DNA from: Leptospira fainei serovar Hurstbridge str. BUT 6
GTDB taxonomy: Bacteria > Spirochaetota > Leptospiria > Leptospirales > Leptospiraceae
Length of the DNA: 64,000 nucleotides
Reading direction: 5' to 3'
Assembly (NCBI RefSeq): GCF_000306235.2
Contig: NZ_AKWZ02000002.1
Location: forward strand, 262,001-326,000
Position 1 is the first letter of the stretch; each line of letters begins with the position of its first letter. Below the pieces are notes generated by a model that saw nothing but the letters and a program-made list of their open reading frames with translations, ran no database searches and had not been told where the DNA came from. The position numbers were made by a program, and so were the translations under genes. Of this stretch, positions 9,569 to 18,176 are shown in pieces.

Positions 9569-10322
9569 AACCGCAGTAATTACCGGTTCGGCCGGAGGCC
9601 TAGGCAAAGCGATGGCCGAACATTTTGCAAAACTAGGCGCTAACATCGTTCTCTCCGATATCTCGGAAGAAAAATTGGCGGAAGCTTTACGGGATATAGA
9701 GGCGATAGGCGTGAAGGCGATCGCAGTTAAAACGGACGTTTCCAAGGAAGCGGATGCAGAAGCGCTCATGGAAAAGGCCGTTTCAAAATTCGGAAGCCTG
9801 GATATCGCAGTATTGAATGCAGGAATTCTGCGAGACGGATTACTAGTAAAAACCGATAAACAGACCGGCAAAGTTGCATCCAAACTTTCCTTATCCAATT
9901 GGCAATCCGTAATAGACGTCAATTTAACTGGAGTTTTTTTAACTGGAAGAGAAGCAGCCGTACAGATGATCAATACCGGCTCTAAAGGAATCATCATTCC
10001 AATAGCGTCTGTTGCAATGCATGGAAATCCAGGCCAGACTAATTACTCGGCCGCAAAAGCCGGAGTTGCCGCAATGACTAGGCTTTGGGCGAAAGAACTA
10101 AGCCGTTACGGAATTCGCGTAGCGGGAATCGCTCCGGGCTTTATCGCCACTGAGATGGTCATGAAGGATATGAATCCTGAAGCATTAAAAAAGTGGGAAA
10201 CTCAAATTCCGATAGGGAGACTCGGCCACCCGACTGAAATAGCTGAGACTGCAGCCTTTATAGCGACGAACGAGCTTGTCGACGGAGTCGTCCTTGAAAT
10301 TTCCGGCGGAGTGAAAATTTAA
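9552..10322 (+). CDS. Short-chain dehydrogenase/reductase (FabG-like)
   Basis: A 256-residue classical SDR that reduces or oxidises a carbonyl/hydroxyl with NAD(P)(H). Rossmann motif TGSAGGLG at 11-18, NAG at 89-91, and the catalytic set Asn124, Ser153, Tyr165 and Lys169 (NYSAAK) are all present, as is the PGFIATEM block. The sequence is close to 3-oxoacyl-ACP reductases and 3-hydroxyacyl-CoA dehydrogenases, but the substrate cannot be told. The start is a TTG inside the end of the upstream ATPase gene (17-base overlap). A hairpin with a T-run follows the stop. FabG itself is one option, though there are no other fatty acid genes nearby. Confidence 0.85.
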   Translation: MEITGKTAVITGSAGGLGKAMAEHFAKLGANIVLSDISEEKLAEALRDIEAIGVKAIAVKTDVSKEADAEALMEKAVSKFGSLDIAVLNAGILRDGLLVKTDKQTGKVASKLSLSNWQSVIDVNLTGVFLTGREAAVQMINTGSKGIIIPIASVAMHGNPGQTNYSAAKAGVAAMTRLWAKELSRYGIRVAGIAPGFIATEMVMKDMNPEALKKWETQIPIGRLGHPTEIAETAAFIATNELVDGVVLEISGGVKI

Positions 10323-10343
10323 GCCTTCGCCTAACTAACTCCG

Positions 10344-10373
10344 AGCGGAGGAACTTCAATGAATCCGCTTTTT
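10344..10373 (+). terminator. Probable intrinsic terminator after the dehydrogenase gene
   Basis: AGCGGA at 10344-10349 pairs with TCCGCT at 10364-10369, with a smaller TTC/GAA stem inside the loop, and five T residues follow at 10369-10373. It lies 22 bases after the stop codon, where a rho-independent terminator is expected. Confidence 0.55.
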
Positions 10374-10691
10374 ACTTCTACAACAATGTCCATTTTAAAA
10401 TTTCTCTCTTAATTCTTCAGAATATACTAATTTTATACCGAAGTATGCAATCCTACGTATCCCCTCTTCGGCTCAAACCCGAAGGACCTGTAGAATTACA
10501 TAATATTCGAATTTTTCCAAGCCGTACATTCAAATAGAATATTAATGTAATCTTTTACCTTTATAATATCATAAAAATATCATAATTTACACAATTAGAC
10601 ATAACGATAAAAAACCCTTAATTAAAGCGTAAATCCTTGAAAAAATGCGACTCTCCTATATTATGGATTCAAACTCTATTGAAGGAAAAAA
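10374..10691. other. AT-rich gap upstream of the arsR-type gene
   Basis: About 320 bases with no gene. It contains a small inverted repeat CTTCGG-N7-CCGAAG (10466-10484) without a T-run, then a very AT-rich stretch with repeated AATATCATAA elements (about 10562-10585), and the promoter described separately. The AT richness and repeats suggest a regulatory region for the downstream gene, but I cannot name a binding protein. Confidence 0.45.
10637..10664 (+). promoter_or_regulatory. Sigma-70-type promoter of the arsR-family gene
   Basis: TTGAAA at 10637-10642 and TATTAT at 10659-10664 are separated by 16 bases; an overlapping TATATT at 10657 is an alternative -10. The start codon is 27 bases downstream, preceded by GAAGGA. 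Confidence 0.5.
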
Positions 10692-10994
10692 ATGGCAGCC
10701 CAAAAGTTAGAAATCAAGAAAGCCCACCTGGACTCGACCATCCGCGGATTAAAAGCAGTAGCTCATCCTGACAGATTAAAAATTCTACTGTATTTATCTA
10801 AAAAAGAACACAGCGTAGGCGAGTTAGTCGACGCGTTAGGAATTAGCCAATCTGCTGCTTCCCAACATCTGAGCAAGATGAAGGAAGCCGGATATCTTGG
10901 AAGCAAGAAAGTGTCCAATCAAGTTTTCTACTCCATTAAAGACCAGAAATTCAAAAGTTTCGCCAAGTCTTTACTTCAAATTTTCTCGAAGTAA
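10692..10994 (+). CDS. ArsR/SmtB family transcriptional regulator
   Basis: A 100-residue winged-helix DNA-binding protein. The typical pattern is present: KAVAHPDRLKILLYLSKKEHSVGELVDALGIS in two pieces (helix-turn-helix begins near residue 41), the recognition helix QSAASQHLSKMKEAGYL, and the wing KKVSNQVFYSIKD. ArsR proteins usually repress and release DNA when metal or another signal binds; here the common CVC metal motif of the third helix is absent (there is no cysteine), so it may sense something else or act without a metal. Single gene with its own promoter and a strong terminator, so its target is not obvious from context. RBS GAAGGA precedes the ATG. Confidence 0.88.
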   Translation: MAAQKLEIKKAHLDSTIRGLKAVAHPDRLKILLYLSKKEHSVGELVDALGISQSAASQHLSKMKEAGYLGSKKVSNQVFYSIKDQKFKSFAKSLLQIFSK

Positions 10995-11009
10995 GAACTT
11001 ACCACTCCC

Positions 11010-11030
11010 GGGGGCCTTCCGGCCCCCTTA
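11010..11030. terminator. GC-rich hairpin between convergent arsR-type and hldD genes
   Basis: GGGGGCC (11010-11016), loop TTCC, GGCCCCC (11021-11027): a perfect 7-bp stem in the 33-base gap between convergent genes, so it can serve both. Only a short T stretch follows on the plus side, and the hldD stop codon directly abuts it. Confidence 0.6.
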
Positions 11031-12005
11031 ATCTGATTGGGTTTGCAGAAGTTTTACATAATCTGCAATCGCAGTTTTAAGATCCGTAAAGCCCTCGACA
11101 TATCCCGTTGACAGTAATTTGTCGGTAGAGGCCTTCGTATAATATTGATACTTTGCACGGAGACTCTCGGGCATATCCACGAATTCTATCTGACTCTTCC
11201 GATTCAGAGCGTTGAATAAGCCGTTCGCTAAATCCATCCAAGTCTCAGCCGCGCCCCGCCCTACGTTGAATAGGCCGAAATGATTTCCGGAGAATAGATG
11301 GATTGCAATTTTAGCGGCATCTTTCACGTATAAAAAGTCGCGCTTCTGTTCCCCGTCTTTATATTCAGGCTTATAAGATTTAAATAATTTGATCTTTCCT
11401 TCCGAAAGAATTTGCTCGTATCCTTTCAAGACGACTGACCGCATATCGCCCTTATGCGATTCTCCGAGGCCGAATACGTTGAAGAATTTTACTCCGATGA
11501 TCTTCGAGAGATACCCCTTCTTTTGGGCATATAAATCGAACATATGCTTGGAATAACCGTACATGTTCAGCGGGCGCAAATCGGTAATCGGGGCTTTATC
11601 GTCATATCCGAAAATTCCGTCTCCGTAAGTAGCGGCCGACGAAGCATAAAGAAAATGAACGCGCTTGTCTAAGCAAGCTTCCGCTAATACTTTCGTGTAT
11701 TCGAAATTGTTTTTGATCAGATAGGATGCATCCGATTCCGTCGTAGAAGAACAGGCACCCATATGTAAAACATGAGTATAGCCTTTCGGTAATTGCCCGG
11801 AAAGCACTCTCGATAGAAAGTCTTCCTTCTCAAGGTAATCGGTATAACATAGGTCTCGTAAATTTTTCCATTTGGATAAGATTCCCAAGTGATCCACGAT
11901 TAAAATATCTTCTACGCCTCGCTCGTTCAAAAGACGCACCAGGTTGCTTCCGATTAAACCCGCTCCGCCGGTAATAATAACTCGAATCTTAGACATACGT
12001 TCCAT
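11028..12005 (-). CDS. hldD: ADP-L-glycero-D-manno-heptose-6-epimerase
   Basis: A 325-residue extended SDR that epimerises ADP-D-glycero-D-manno-heptose, the last step in making the heptose donor for the LPS core. The Rossmann GGAGLIG sits near 13-19. The family blocks ACSSTTE, LYASSAATYGDG, the catalytic YGYSK, FFNVFG, ESHKGDM and KRDFLYVKD match HldD/RfaD throughout, and the length is as expected (about 310-330). Two ATG codons nine bases apart could start it; MSKIRVIITGG from the second is the more usual N-terminus. It begins four bases after the ubiD-family stop, so mutY, ubiD and hldD form one operon. Confidence 0.93.
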   Translation of the reverse strand: MERMSKIRVIITGGAGLIGSNLVRLLNERGVEDILIVDHLGILSKWKNLRDLCYTDYLEKEDFLSRVLSGQLPKGYTHVLHMGACSSTTESDASYLIKNNFEYTKVLAEACLDKRVHFLYASSAATYGDGIFGYDDKAPITDLRPLNMYGYSKHMFDLYAQKKGYLSKIIGVKFFNVFGLGESHKGDMRSVVLKGYEQILSEGKIKLFKSYKPEYKDGEQKRDFLYVKDAAKIAIHLFSGNHFGLFNVGRGAAETWMDLANGLFNALNRKSQIEFVDMPESLRAKYQYYTKASTDKLLSTGYVEGFTDLKTAIADYVKLLQTQSD

Positions 12006-12009
12006 ACGA

Positions 12010-13767
12010 TCAAAGGGAATTTAAAAGTCTACCAAATCTATCTTCGACTCGTTTTGCTATCTTAGGATCCGGTTCGAGAACGGCAGGATACCAATCTTTA
12101 AGACGAGCGTCGATGACTACCGGCGAAGAAAAAGATAGATGATTCCTTCGAACTTGGAAATTTCCATGGATGTCCGCAGCAGGTTCAAATCGAGTAAATA
12201 CATTCCAGATGAAATCGTGATCCGATGCGGTTGCTCCTTCCGAATCATCCACCAAAAATACGAATGTAAACCCCCGAATTGCCGATTCCTTTAGCAGAAG
12301 TTCCGCAAGCTTATCTCCGCGTTTGTAAGGAGTTCCGGAAACGACGAGTGCCCCCGGGCAATAGACCTTCGGCTTTTTAAATTTAGAATTTTTAAAGGAG
12401 GTATCGATTTTGGATTTTAATTTTCGAAGTTTACTTCCTACTCCTAAAAAGATCGCCTTACTCCCTTCGTTCACCTTCGGTCCGGTATAGTCCAACGTAT
12501 CCTGTGCGATATTCGAGAAAATATGTAGGTCTGTTTCCGGATCGAACCTTTCAAGAATCGTCGAAAATACTTTTTTGAAATCCTTAAGTTCGACTTCCTG
12601 ATCCGTTACCATCAGAACTTTCGTAAGGGAGAGCTGGCCTTCCCCTAATATCCGCAAGGCGCCCATGAATGCTTCTTTCCTATATCGTTCCTTTACGATC
12701 GCCGCAGCAAGGGAATGAACGCCGGATTCTTCGTATGCCCAAACCCCTTTCACTTGCGGCATAACTAAAGGAAATAAAGGAGATAATAAATCTTGTAAGT
12801 ATTCCGCAATCCAATGATCTTCCTGAGGAGGACGTCCAACTACGGTGGCGGGCCAGACTGCATCCTTTCTTCGAAAGATACGATCCACTTCGAATACCGG
12901 ATAATCGTGCTTAAGTGCATAGTATCCGTAATGATCACCGAACGGCCCTTCGGGTTTTCTGATATTCGGAGGGATTTTTCCGATTAAGGCAAAATCGGCA
13001 TCCGCAACGATGGGTAGAGGACTTAATTCCGGTTTGCGGGAAATTCTCAATCTCTCTCCTAATAATAGGGACGCCAAAAGAAATTCACTGATTTCTTCAG
13101 GAAGAGGCGCTACCGCGGCAATGGTAAGGGCCGGAGGACCTCCTACGTAAATATGAGCAGGCAACGCTTGACCGTTTTTTTCCGCCTCATGATAGTGAAA
13201 TCCCCCGCCGCGATGAATTTGAATATGCATTCCGGTTTGTTTCGGTCCGTGAAACTGGATTCGATACATCCCTAAATTTCCCTTTCCGGTCGAAGGACTC
13301 TCAGTATAAACCAGAGGCAGGGTGATAAATCGTCCGGCATCCTTTGGCCAGGATTTGATTGCAGGAAGTACATCCAAATTATCCTCTTCGGTTTCTAAAA
13401 CGGCTGGAGAAGAAATTCTGCGGAGACCGATTTTAAGAGCCGACCATGCCAAGGATCGGGCCTCCCAAATTTTTCCGAACGTAGGCGGCAGAAGATGTTT
13501 TGCAGAATACGCAATCCGTCGGACGAAACGTTCCGGGTCCTCACCGAAAGCGATATGAATCCTTTTTTCGGATCCGTACAAATTCGTAGCCACCGGTATT
13601 TTAGATCCAATTACATTCCGGAAAAGTAATGCAGGTCCCCGTTTAGCGACGACTCTTCTCTGCAATTCGGCAAGCTCTAAAATTGGATCAATCGGATCCG
13701 TGATTTCCAACAATTCCTTATGTCTGGAAAGCTCCCGAAGAAAGTCTCCCGTTGATCTAATATTCAT
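12010..13767 (-). CDS. UbiD family decarboxylase
   Basis: A 585-residue enzyme of the prenylated-FMN-dependent UbiD family, which carry out reversible non-oxidative decarboxylation of aromatic or unsaturated acids. Diagnostic pieces are MHIQIHRGGGFHYHEAE near the cofactor site, the EGPFGDHYGYY segment that holds the catalytic Glu of the E-R-E network, and ATVVGRPPQEDHW. The length fits the menaquinone/ubiquinone type UbiD (about 490-600). Leptospira makes menaquinone, so a quinone-related decarboxylation is a reasonable guess, but the substrate is not shown by sequence. A UbiX-type flavin prenyltransferase, needed for the cofactor, is not in the window. Its ATG overlaps the mutY stop (ATGA). 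Confidence 0.88.
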   Translation of the reverse strand: MNIRSTGDFLRELSRHKELLEITDPIDPILELAELQRRVVAKRGPALLFRNVIGSKIPVATNLYGSEKRIHIAFGEDPERFVRRIAYSAKHLLPPTFGKIWEARSLAWSALKIGLRRISSPAVLETEEDNLDVLPAIKSWPKDAGRFITLPLVYTESPSTGKGNLGMYRIQFHGPKQTGMHIQIHRGGGFHYHEAEKNGQALPAHIYVGGPPALTIAAVAPLPEEISEFLLASLLLGERLRISRKPELSPLPIVADADFALIGKIPPNIRKPEGPFGDHYGYYALKHDYPVFEVDRIFRRKDAVWPATVVGRPPQEDHWIAEYLQDLLSPLFPLVMPQVKGVWAYEESGVHSLAAAIVKERYRKEAFMGALRILGEGQLSLTKVLMVTDQEVELKDFKKVFSTILERFDPETDLHIFSNIAQDTLDYTGPKVNEGSKAIFLGVGSKLRKLKSKIDTSFKNSKFKKPKVYCPGALVVSGTPYKRGDKLAELLLKESAIRGFTFVFLVDDSEGATASDHDFIWNVFTRFEPAADIHGNFQVRRNHLSFSSPVVIDARLKDWYPAVLEPDPKIAKRVEDRFGRLLNSL

Positions 13768-14933
13768 ATGCGTTTATCGCCTTTTGATTTCTTTGTTAGG
13801 GCATGAATTCCGGGCAAAGTCGGCGTTTTCCCGGAAAAAGCGGATTTAATTTTTCCCGCGATCGACGAAGGAAACTCGGTTTCCAGATCATCCCAATTAC
13901 ACCATTTAAAATCCACTTCATCATGTATTTTTCGAATCGAATCGACGAGATCATCGGATTGTTTGGTAGAAATCGAAGCTTCCCATATCGAGCCTATAAT
14001 TTTATGATGCGTGATCGTATGTCTAAATTTCATTCCGGTATCCTGAAAGGTAAGATCAAGGTTCGTAACCGGATCCGCAATATAGGGAGATTTTCCCTCC
14101 CATGAAAAAGGTAATGTGAAAATAGTCTTGAAAAATCTTCTTTTAGAATATCGAAGTAAAAGAATACCCGCCGGCGCTCTGATGATCAGAAATCGAATGC
14201 CCAGCTCAATTTCTTTGTATTTCTTCTCAGCGATCGGAATTTCCTGCTGAACCCCTTCTTGGTAGGCTTTACATTCTTTTTGCACAGGACATTCTTTGCA
14301 AAGAGGATTCGTCGGTAGGCAAATCCTAGCTCCCAATTCCATAACGGATTCATTATGATCTCCGGGATATTCCCTATCCAGAAATTGATCCGCTAACTCC
14401 TGTAAAATCGAATTTGATTTTGTAGAACTTCCCCTAAATAAAAAAAGGCGCGAGAGGACTCTTTTAGCGTTTCCATCCAAAACTGCCAAAGGAACATTAT
14501 AAGAAATCGAAAGAATCGCACTTGCAGTATACTGTCCGACTCCCGGTAAAGAAAGCGCTTCCTCAAGAGTCCGCGGGAAGATCCCGGAAAATTCGGAAAC
14601 TAACTTTCGAACTCCTTTGTGCAGATTCTTCGCCCTTGAGTAATAACCTAATCCTTTCCAATGCCGAAGGACCTCCTCTTCGTCCGCCTCCGCCAAATCA
14701 TTCGGTTCGGGAAATCGTCGCAAAAAAGATTCGTAAAGCGGAATCATCGTAGTAACTCTGGTTTGCTGAAGCATTACTTCGCTTACCCAGGTCGAATACG
14801 GCGTTCGGTTCTTTCGAAACGGAAGATCTCTTTTTTCCCTCAAAAACCAAGTGCGTAATTTAGTCCGAGCCGAATTTAGAAAATTTTCTTCGTCGAATTT
14901 GTGCAGAGAATTAAGAGAACTGGAAAACACCAT
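13764..14933 (-). CDS. mutY: A/G-specific adenine glycosylase MutY
   Basis: A 389-residue base-excision enzyme that removes adenine paired with 8-oxoguanine. Catalytic Glu52 lies in WVSEVMLQQTRV, the helix-hairpin-helix is LPGVGQYT at 129-136, the catalytic Asp is Asp153 in VLDGNAKRV, and the 4Fe-4S ligands are Cys205, Cys212, Cys215 and Cys221 with the exact C-x6-C-x2-C-x5-C spacing. A C-terminal NUDIX-like domain follows and has the FRHTITHHKI segment used to read 8-oxoG. It is the first gene of a mutY-ubiD-hldD operon (4-base overlap with ubiD). Start ATG has GGAAAGAAG upstream. Confidence 0.95.
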   Translation of the reverse strand: MVFSSSLNSLHKFDEENFLNSARTKLRTWFLREKRDLPFRKNRTPYSTWVSEVMLQQTRVTTMIPLYESFLRRFPEPNDLAEADEEEVLRHWKGLGYYSRAKNLHKGVRKLVSEFSGIFPRTLEEALSLPGVGQYTASAILSISYNVPLAVLDGNAKRVLSRLFLFRGSSTKSNSILQELADQFLDREYPGDHNESVMELGARICLPTNPLCKECPVQKECKAYQEGVQQEIPIAEKKYKEIELGIRFLIIRAPAGILLLRYSKRRFFKTIFTLPFSWEGKSPYIADPVTNLDLTFQDTGMKFRHTITHHKIIGSIWEASISTKQSDDLVDSIRKIHDEVDFKWCNWDDLETEFPSSIAGKIKSAFSGKTPTLPGIHALTKKSKGDKRI

Positions 14934-15088
14934 CGCTTCTTTCCATTTGATGATCTTGTTCGACTAGGGAAAGGAGTTTTCGTTCCTTCCGGAATTGATT
15001 TTGTTCGGGAGAATTCGTGGAGAAGATCGATGATTGCGGGCCTGTTAAAGGGAACACACCGACTTAATTTAGGAGAACTACTGGTAAA

Positions 15089-16801
15089 ATGTTTGCAAAT
15101 ATGAGTATAGCCAACCGGTTGCGCGGATCCTTTTTCCTAATCGTTCTAATTTTACTGGTTATTGCCAGCGTGGGAATTGTTTCCTTGGATCGAGTCTTCG
15201 AAGCGATCAATGGGCCGATGCGTGAGGCGATTCTCAAAAAAGATTTGGCCTCTAAACTCCTTAGAAGTACGATCGAAATGGAATTTAGGCAAGTCAAAGC
15301 TTTCAGGCTCGATAAAGCGAATGAAATTCAGGAAAGCCCGGGAAAGTTTCTAACCGAATTCCGAGAAAAAACCGATCGCGATCTTCGAACTCTGGAGCCG
15401 CTTATAAAAAGGCCCAAAGGTATTAAATTATTAAAAGAATTCAAAAAAGAACGAGAACATTATCTAAGCATTCTAGAAAAAATTTTGGTTTTACAAAGCT
15501 CGAAAGCCGGGCTGACCGAAGTCACATCATTCTTTCATTCGGAAGTGGACCCCTCTCAAAAAAAACTTACTCATTTGCTGGATGAAATTTATTCCTTTCA
15601 GGCGGAAATATTGGAATTAGAGACGAACGAGCTGCAAAGAATTCAGAAAATCAGTTTTTGGTCGGATCTAATCCTATCCGCTTTTGCCCTAATCGGTGCA
15701 ATGGGATTGTCCTGGGTCATCGTTCGAAGTATTACGTTACCGTTAAACCACGCCTTATCTGCCTCGGAAACCGTCGCCTCCGGAAATTTAAATATAATCT
15801 TAGATACGAATCGAAAAGATGAAACGGGAAAATTGCTCTCTTCGATGGATATTATGGTAGGTAATTTGAAATCTCTGATTACCGTCGTAAGAGATACCTC
15901 GCAAATTGCGAAAGAAAGCTCGTTCGAAATAGAAGCTCAAGTTGAAAGCGTAAATAATACGTCTCAACAGATTGCAGCCGGTTCGGAAGAATCTTCGGCG
16001 TCGTTAGAAGAGTTATCGTCTTCTTTTCAAAACGTAGCCTCGGCAGTCGAACGTGAAGCGAAGCTCGCAGGACAAATCGACTCAAGGTCGCAAAATTTCG
16101 TAAAGCAATTGCGCGAAGTGGAAATCTCTCTATCCGATTTGGTAAAAACCTCGCAAGCCGCCGAAATCTCCGCCGAAAAAGGAAAGGCAACGGTCTTAAA
16201 AGCGACGAAAGCCATGGAAGATATACGTGGAATTTCCCAGCAAATTCGAGGCATTGTCGATATAATCACTGAAATTTCAGAACAAACTAATTTACTTTCT
16301 CTGAATGCGTCTATCGAAGCGGCGCGAGCGGGAGAAGCCGGAAAAGGATTCGCAGTCGTTGCTTCCGAAATCTCGAAGTTATCGACAAGGACGAATGAAA
16401 GCGTTAAGGGTATCCAAGATTTGATTTCCAGCACTGATGGAATCGTCGAGCTGGGGACGCAAAACGTAGGAGAAGTGATACTTTCGATCGAATCCGTATC
16501 CGAAGACATTCGGAGTATCCATGCCGCTTCCGAATCGGTAATCACTGCATTGGGCGAACAACTTCGTTCTGCGGAAGGCATCTCCGCTACGATTCGCGAA
16601 GTTTCCGAACTTTCGTCCGAGGTTGCAGAGGCCACTAAGGAACAAAAAGCTGCCGTTGCGGAAATCAGCGAATCTATGCAGAATTCCACGGCGGAGGCGC
16701 AAAGATTAGCTTCCATTTCACAGAAATTAGCAAGCCAGGCTCAGGGTTTAAAAGCGAGAACCGAGCAACTGGATTCTAATTTATCCCGGTTTCAAATTTA
16801 A
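15089..16801 (+). CDS. Methyl-accepting chemotaxis protein
   Basis: A 570-residue chemoreceptor. It has an N-terminal membrane helix (about 13-33), a periplasmic four-helix-type sensor of roughly 160 residues, a second membrane helix (about 192-212, WSDLILSAFALIGAMGLSWV), a HAMP domain, and a long cytoplasmic signalling coiled coil. The hairpin tip reads EISEQTNLLSLNASIEAARAG then GKGFAVVASEISKL, the highly conserved contact site for CheA/CheW. Poly-Glu/Ser stretches such as AAGSEESSASLEELSSSFQNV are candidate methylation sites. AGGAG lies 13 bases before the first ATG; a second ATG is four codons in. The ligand is unknown. It stands alone, divergent from mutY. Confidence 0.93.
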   Translation: MFANMSIANRLRGSFFLIVLILLVIASVGIVSLDRVFEAINGPMREAILKKDLASKLLRSTIEMEFRQVKAFRLDKANEIQESPGKFLTEFREKTDRDLRTLEPLIKRPKGIKLLKEFKKEREHYLSILEKILVLQSSKAGLTEVTSFFHSEVDPSQKKLTHLLDEIYSFQAEILELETNELQRIQKISFWSDLILSAFALIGAMGLSWVIVRSITLPLNHALSASETVASGNLNIILDTNRKDETGKLLSSMDIMVGNLKSLITVVRDTSQIAKESSFEIEAQVESVNNTSQQIAAGSEESSASLEELSSSFQNVASAVEREAKLAGQIDSRSQNFVKQLREVEISLSDLVKTSQAAEISAEKGKATVLKATKAMEDIRGISQQIRGIVDIITEISEQTNLLSLNASIEAARAGEAGKGFAVVASEISKLSTRTNESVKGIQDLISSTDGIVELGTQNVGEVILSIESVSEDIRSIHAASESVITALGEQLRSAEGISATIREVSELSSEVAEATKEQKAAVAEISESMQNSTAEAQRLASISQKLASQAQGLKARTEQLDSNLSRFQI

Positions 16802-16837
16802 GCGCCGAGCTACTCCTAAATTTATCTCCGCATACGT

Positions 16838-17776
16838 TTATTCTGAACTCGCAGAGATGAGATTACGACGAAATTGCGCGTAAGAGATGCGATTGACAGC
16901 GGCATCCGAGAATTGCCGCTGAAATTCCTCCTCGGTAAGAGCAAGTATGATCGGTCCGGGTGACCTAAAGAAATCGCGAACTCTGAACTCTTCGATTTCA
17001 GTAGCCGCCCCTCTTCTCTTCGCTTTTACCCGATTCCAGGGGCATACTTCTTGGCAGATATCGCAGCCGTATACCCACCCGTGTAACCCTTCAACGGTGG
17101 GAGAACGATCTTCGATCGTCTTATAAGAAATACATTTACGTGCGTCTATTTGGTACGGTGCGAGCGCTCCGGTTGGACAAGCCCGAATGCATTCATCGCA
17201 GGTTCCACATCGATCCTTGGCAGAGAGGGAGGCAATTCGGAGAGGAAGGTCCGTAAAGATTACCGTTAAAAAAAAGTAGGAACCGATCTGTTCGTTTAAC
17301 AAATTTGTATTTTTTCCGATCCACCCCAGGCCGGCTTCTCTCGCTAAAATTTTTTCAGGAACCGGCAAAGAATCCACTCCCTGTCTAAAAACGTTATTCG
17401 GAAACCTGTTTCTGAGAATATCCATCACATCCCGAGCGGATTTTTTTAGTACGGTATGATAGTCGGTACCGGTCGCATATCTGGAAAAACGAAACGGCAG
17501 CTTGGAAGTAATCTCTTCGTAGTCCGGATCCGAATAAAGTGCCCCTAAAACGAATACGGTCTCGGCCTGAAATCCTAACCCTTCCAATTCTAATCTGAGT
17601 TTCATATTCCGCGGAAACCAGTCCATCTTCCCGTGTCTGCCGTCCTGAACCCATTCTAGAATATTTCGTTTATCCACATCCGGCACGATCGCTTTTGCGG
17701 CTCCGAATAATTGAAAGCCGTTTTTATGAGCGATTGATTCCAATTCGGGTAGAAGTTCTTTACTTTCCATGAACAT
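16838..17776 (-). CDS. queG: Epoxyqueuosine reductase QueG
   Basis: A 312-residue iron-sulfur, cobalamin-dependent enzyme that reduces epoxyqueuosine to queuosine in tRNA. Two 4Fe-4S clusters are visible: Cys190, 193, 196, 200 (CGTCDECIRACPTGAL) and Cys238, 241, 245 (CDICQEVCPWN) with Cys215 in RKCISYKTIE. The family's VDSLPVPEKILAREAGLG region contains the likely general acid Asp135, and GWIGKNTNLL follows. Length is slightly shorter than E. coli QueG (379) and matches the short QueG type, which lacks the C-terminal HEAT repeats. It is divergent from the small gene at 17794. Confidence 0.94.
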   Translation of the reverse strand: MFMESKELLPELESIAHKNGFQLFGAAKAIVPDVDKRNILEWVQDGRHGKMDWFPRNMKLRLELEGLGFQAETVFVLGALYSDPDYEEITSKLPFRFSRYATGTDYHTVLKKSARDVMDILRNRFPNNVFRQGVDSLPVPEKILAREAGLGWIGKNTNLLNEQIGSYFFLTVIFTDLPLRIASLSAKDRCGTCDECIRACPTGALAPYQIDARKCISYKTIEDRSPTVEGLHGWVYGCDICQEVCPWNRVKAKRRGAATEIEEFRVRDFFRSPGPIILALTEEEFQRQFSDAAVNRISYAQFRRNLISASSE

Positions 17777-17793
17777 AGCTTTATAAAACCAAT

Positions 17794-18168
17794 ATGGATA
17801 CCGGAGAAAACGAATTAGATCTTCCTCTCTCCGTTTTAAGCGGCGGGATCCCGATACAGGATCTCCTTACCGCAGCAAAGGAAGCGGGAATTCCCGCGCA
17901 AATGAACAACAGCTCCCTCTTGAACCGTTGCTTATTGGCAGGATTAGTCGGCGCCTTGAAAGGATTCTCGGAACGCGAACTTTCTCCGTTCCTTCCGACG
18001 CATAAAATCATTTTTCCCGAAATTAAGAATGAACTTACCGAAATTTTTTCCAGCCTTGCTATCGATGAATCGGACGGACCAAGCTGGTTACGGGAATCCT
18101 TCGAATACGGAACCAAAAAAGTCTATCATCTCGAGTGGAAATTGTATTCCTCCCAAGAATTATTTTAA
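17794..18168 (+). CDS. Conserved-looking hypothetical protein, 124 residues
   Basis: I do not recognise this small soluble protein. It has no signal peptide or membrane helix. Its codon choice resembles neighbouring true genes (many GAA, TTA, GGA, TCC), and it fits exactly between divergent queG (17 bases away) and the convergent DUF350 gene (8 bases away), while the overlapping minus frame at 17781-18116 would collide with queG's promoter. Residues such as ILSGGIPIQDLLTAAKEAGIP are not diagnostic. The ATG has no obvious strong ribosome site. Confidence 0.6.
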   Translation: MDTGENELDLPLSVLSGGIPIQDLLTAAKEAGIPAQMNNSSLLNRCLLAGLVGALKGFSERELSPFLPTHKIIFPEIKNELTEIFSSLAIDESDGPSWLRESFEYGTKKVYHLEWKLYSSQELF

Positions 18169-18176
18169 CCTAATTT

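Noticed and set aside
9425..9997. 190-codon minus frame over the ATPase/dehydrogenase junction
   Set aside because: Antisense to two clear genes with conserved motifs.
16027..16716. 229-codon minus frame inside the MCP gene
   Set aside because: It is antisense to the conserved signalling region; its Ser/Ala-rich composition is a mirror of Glu/Ala/Ser codons.
17781..18116. 111-codon minus frame overlapping the 17794 gene
   Set aside because: The plus frame has the better codon pattern, and this one ends only five bases from queG with no ribosome site.
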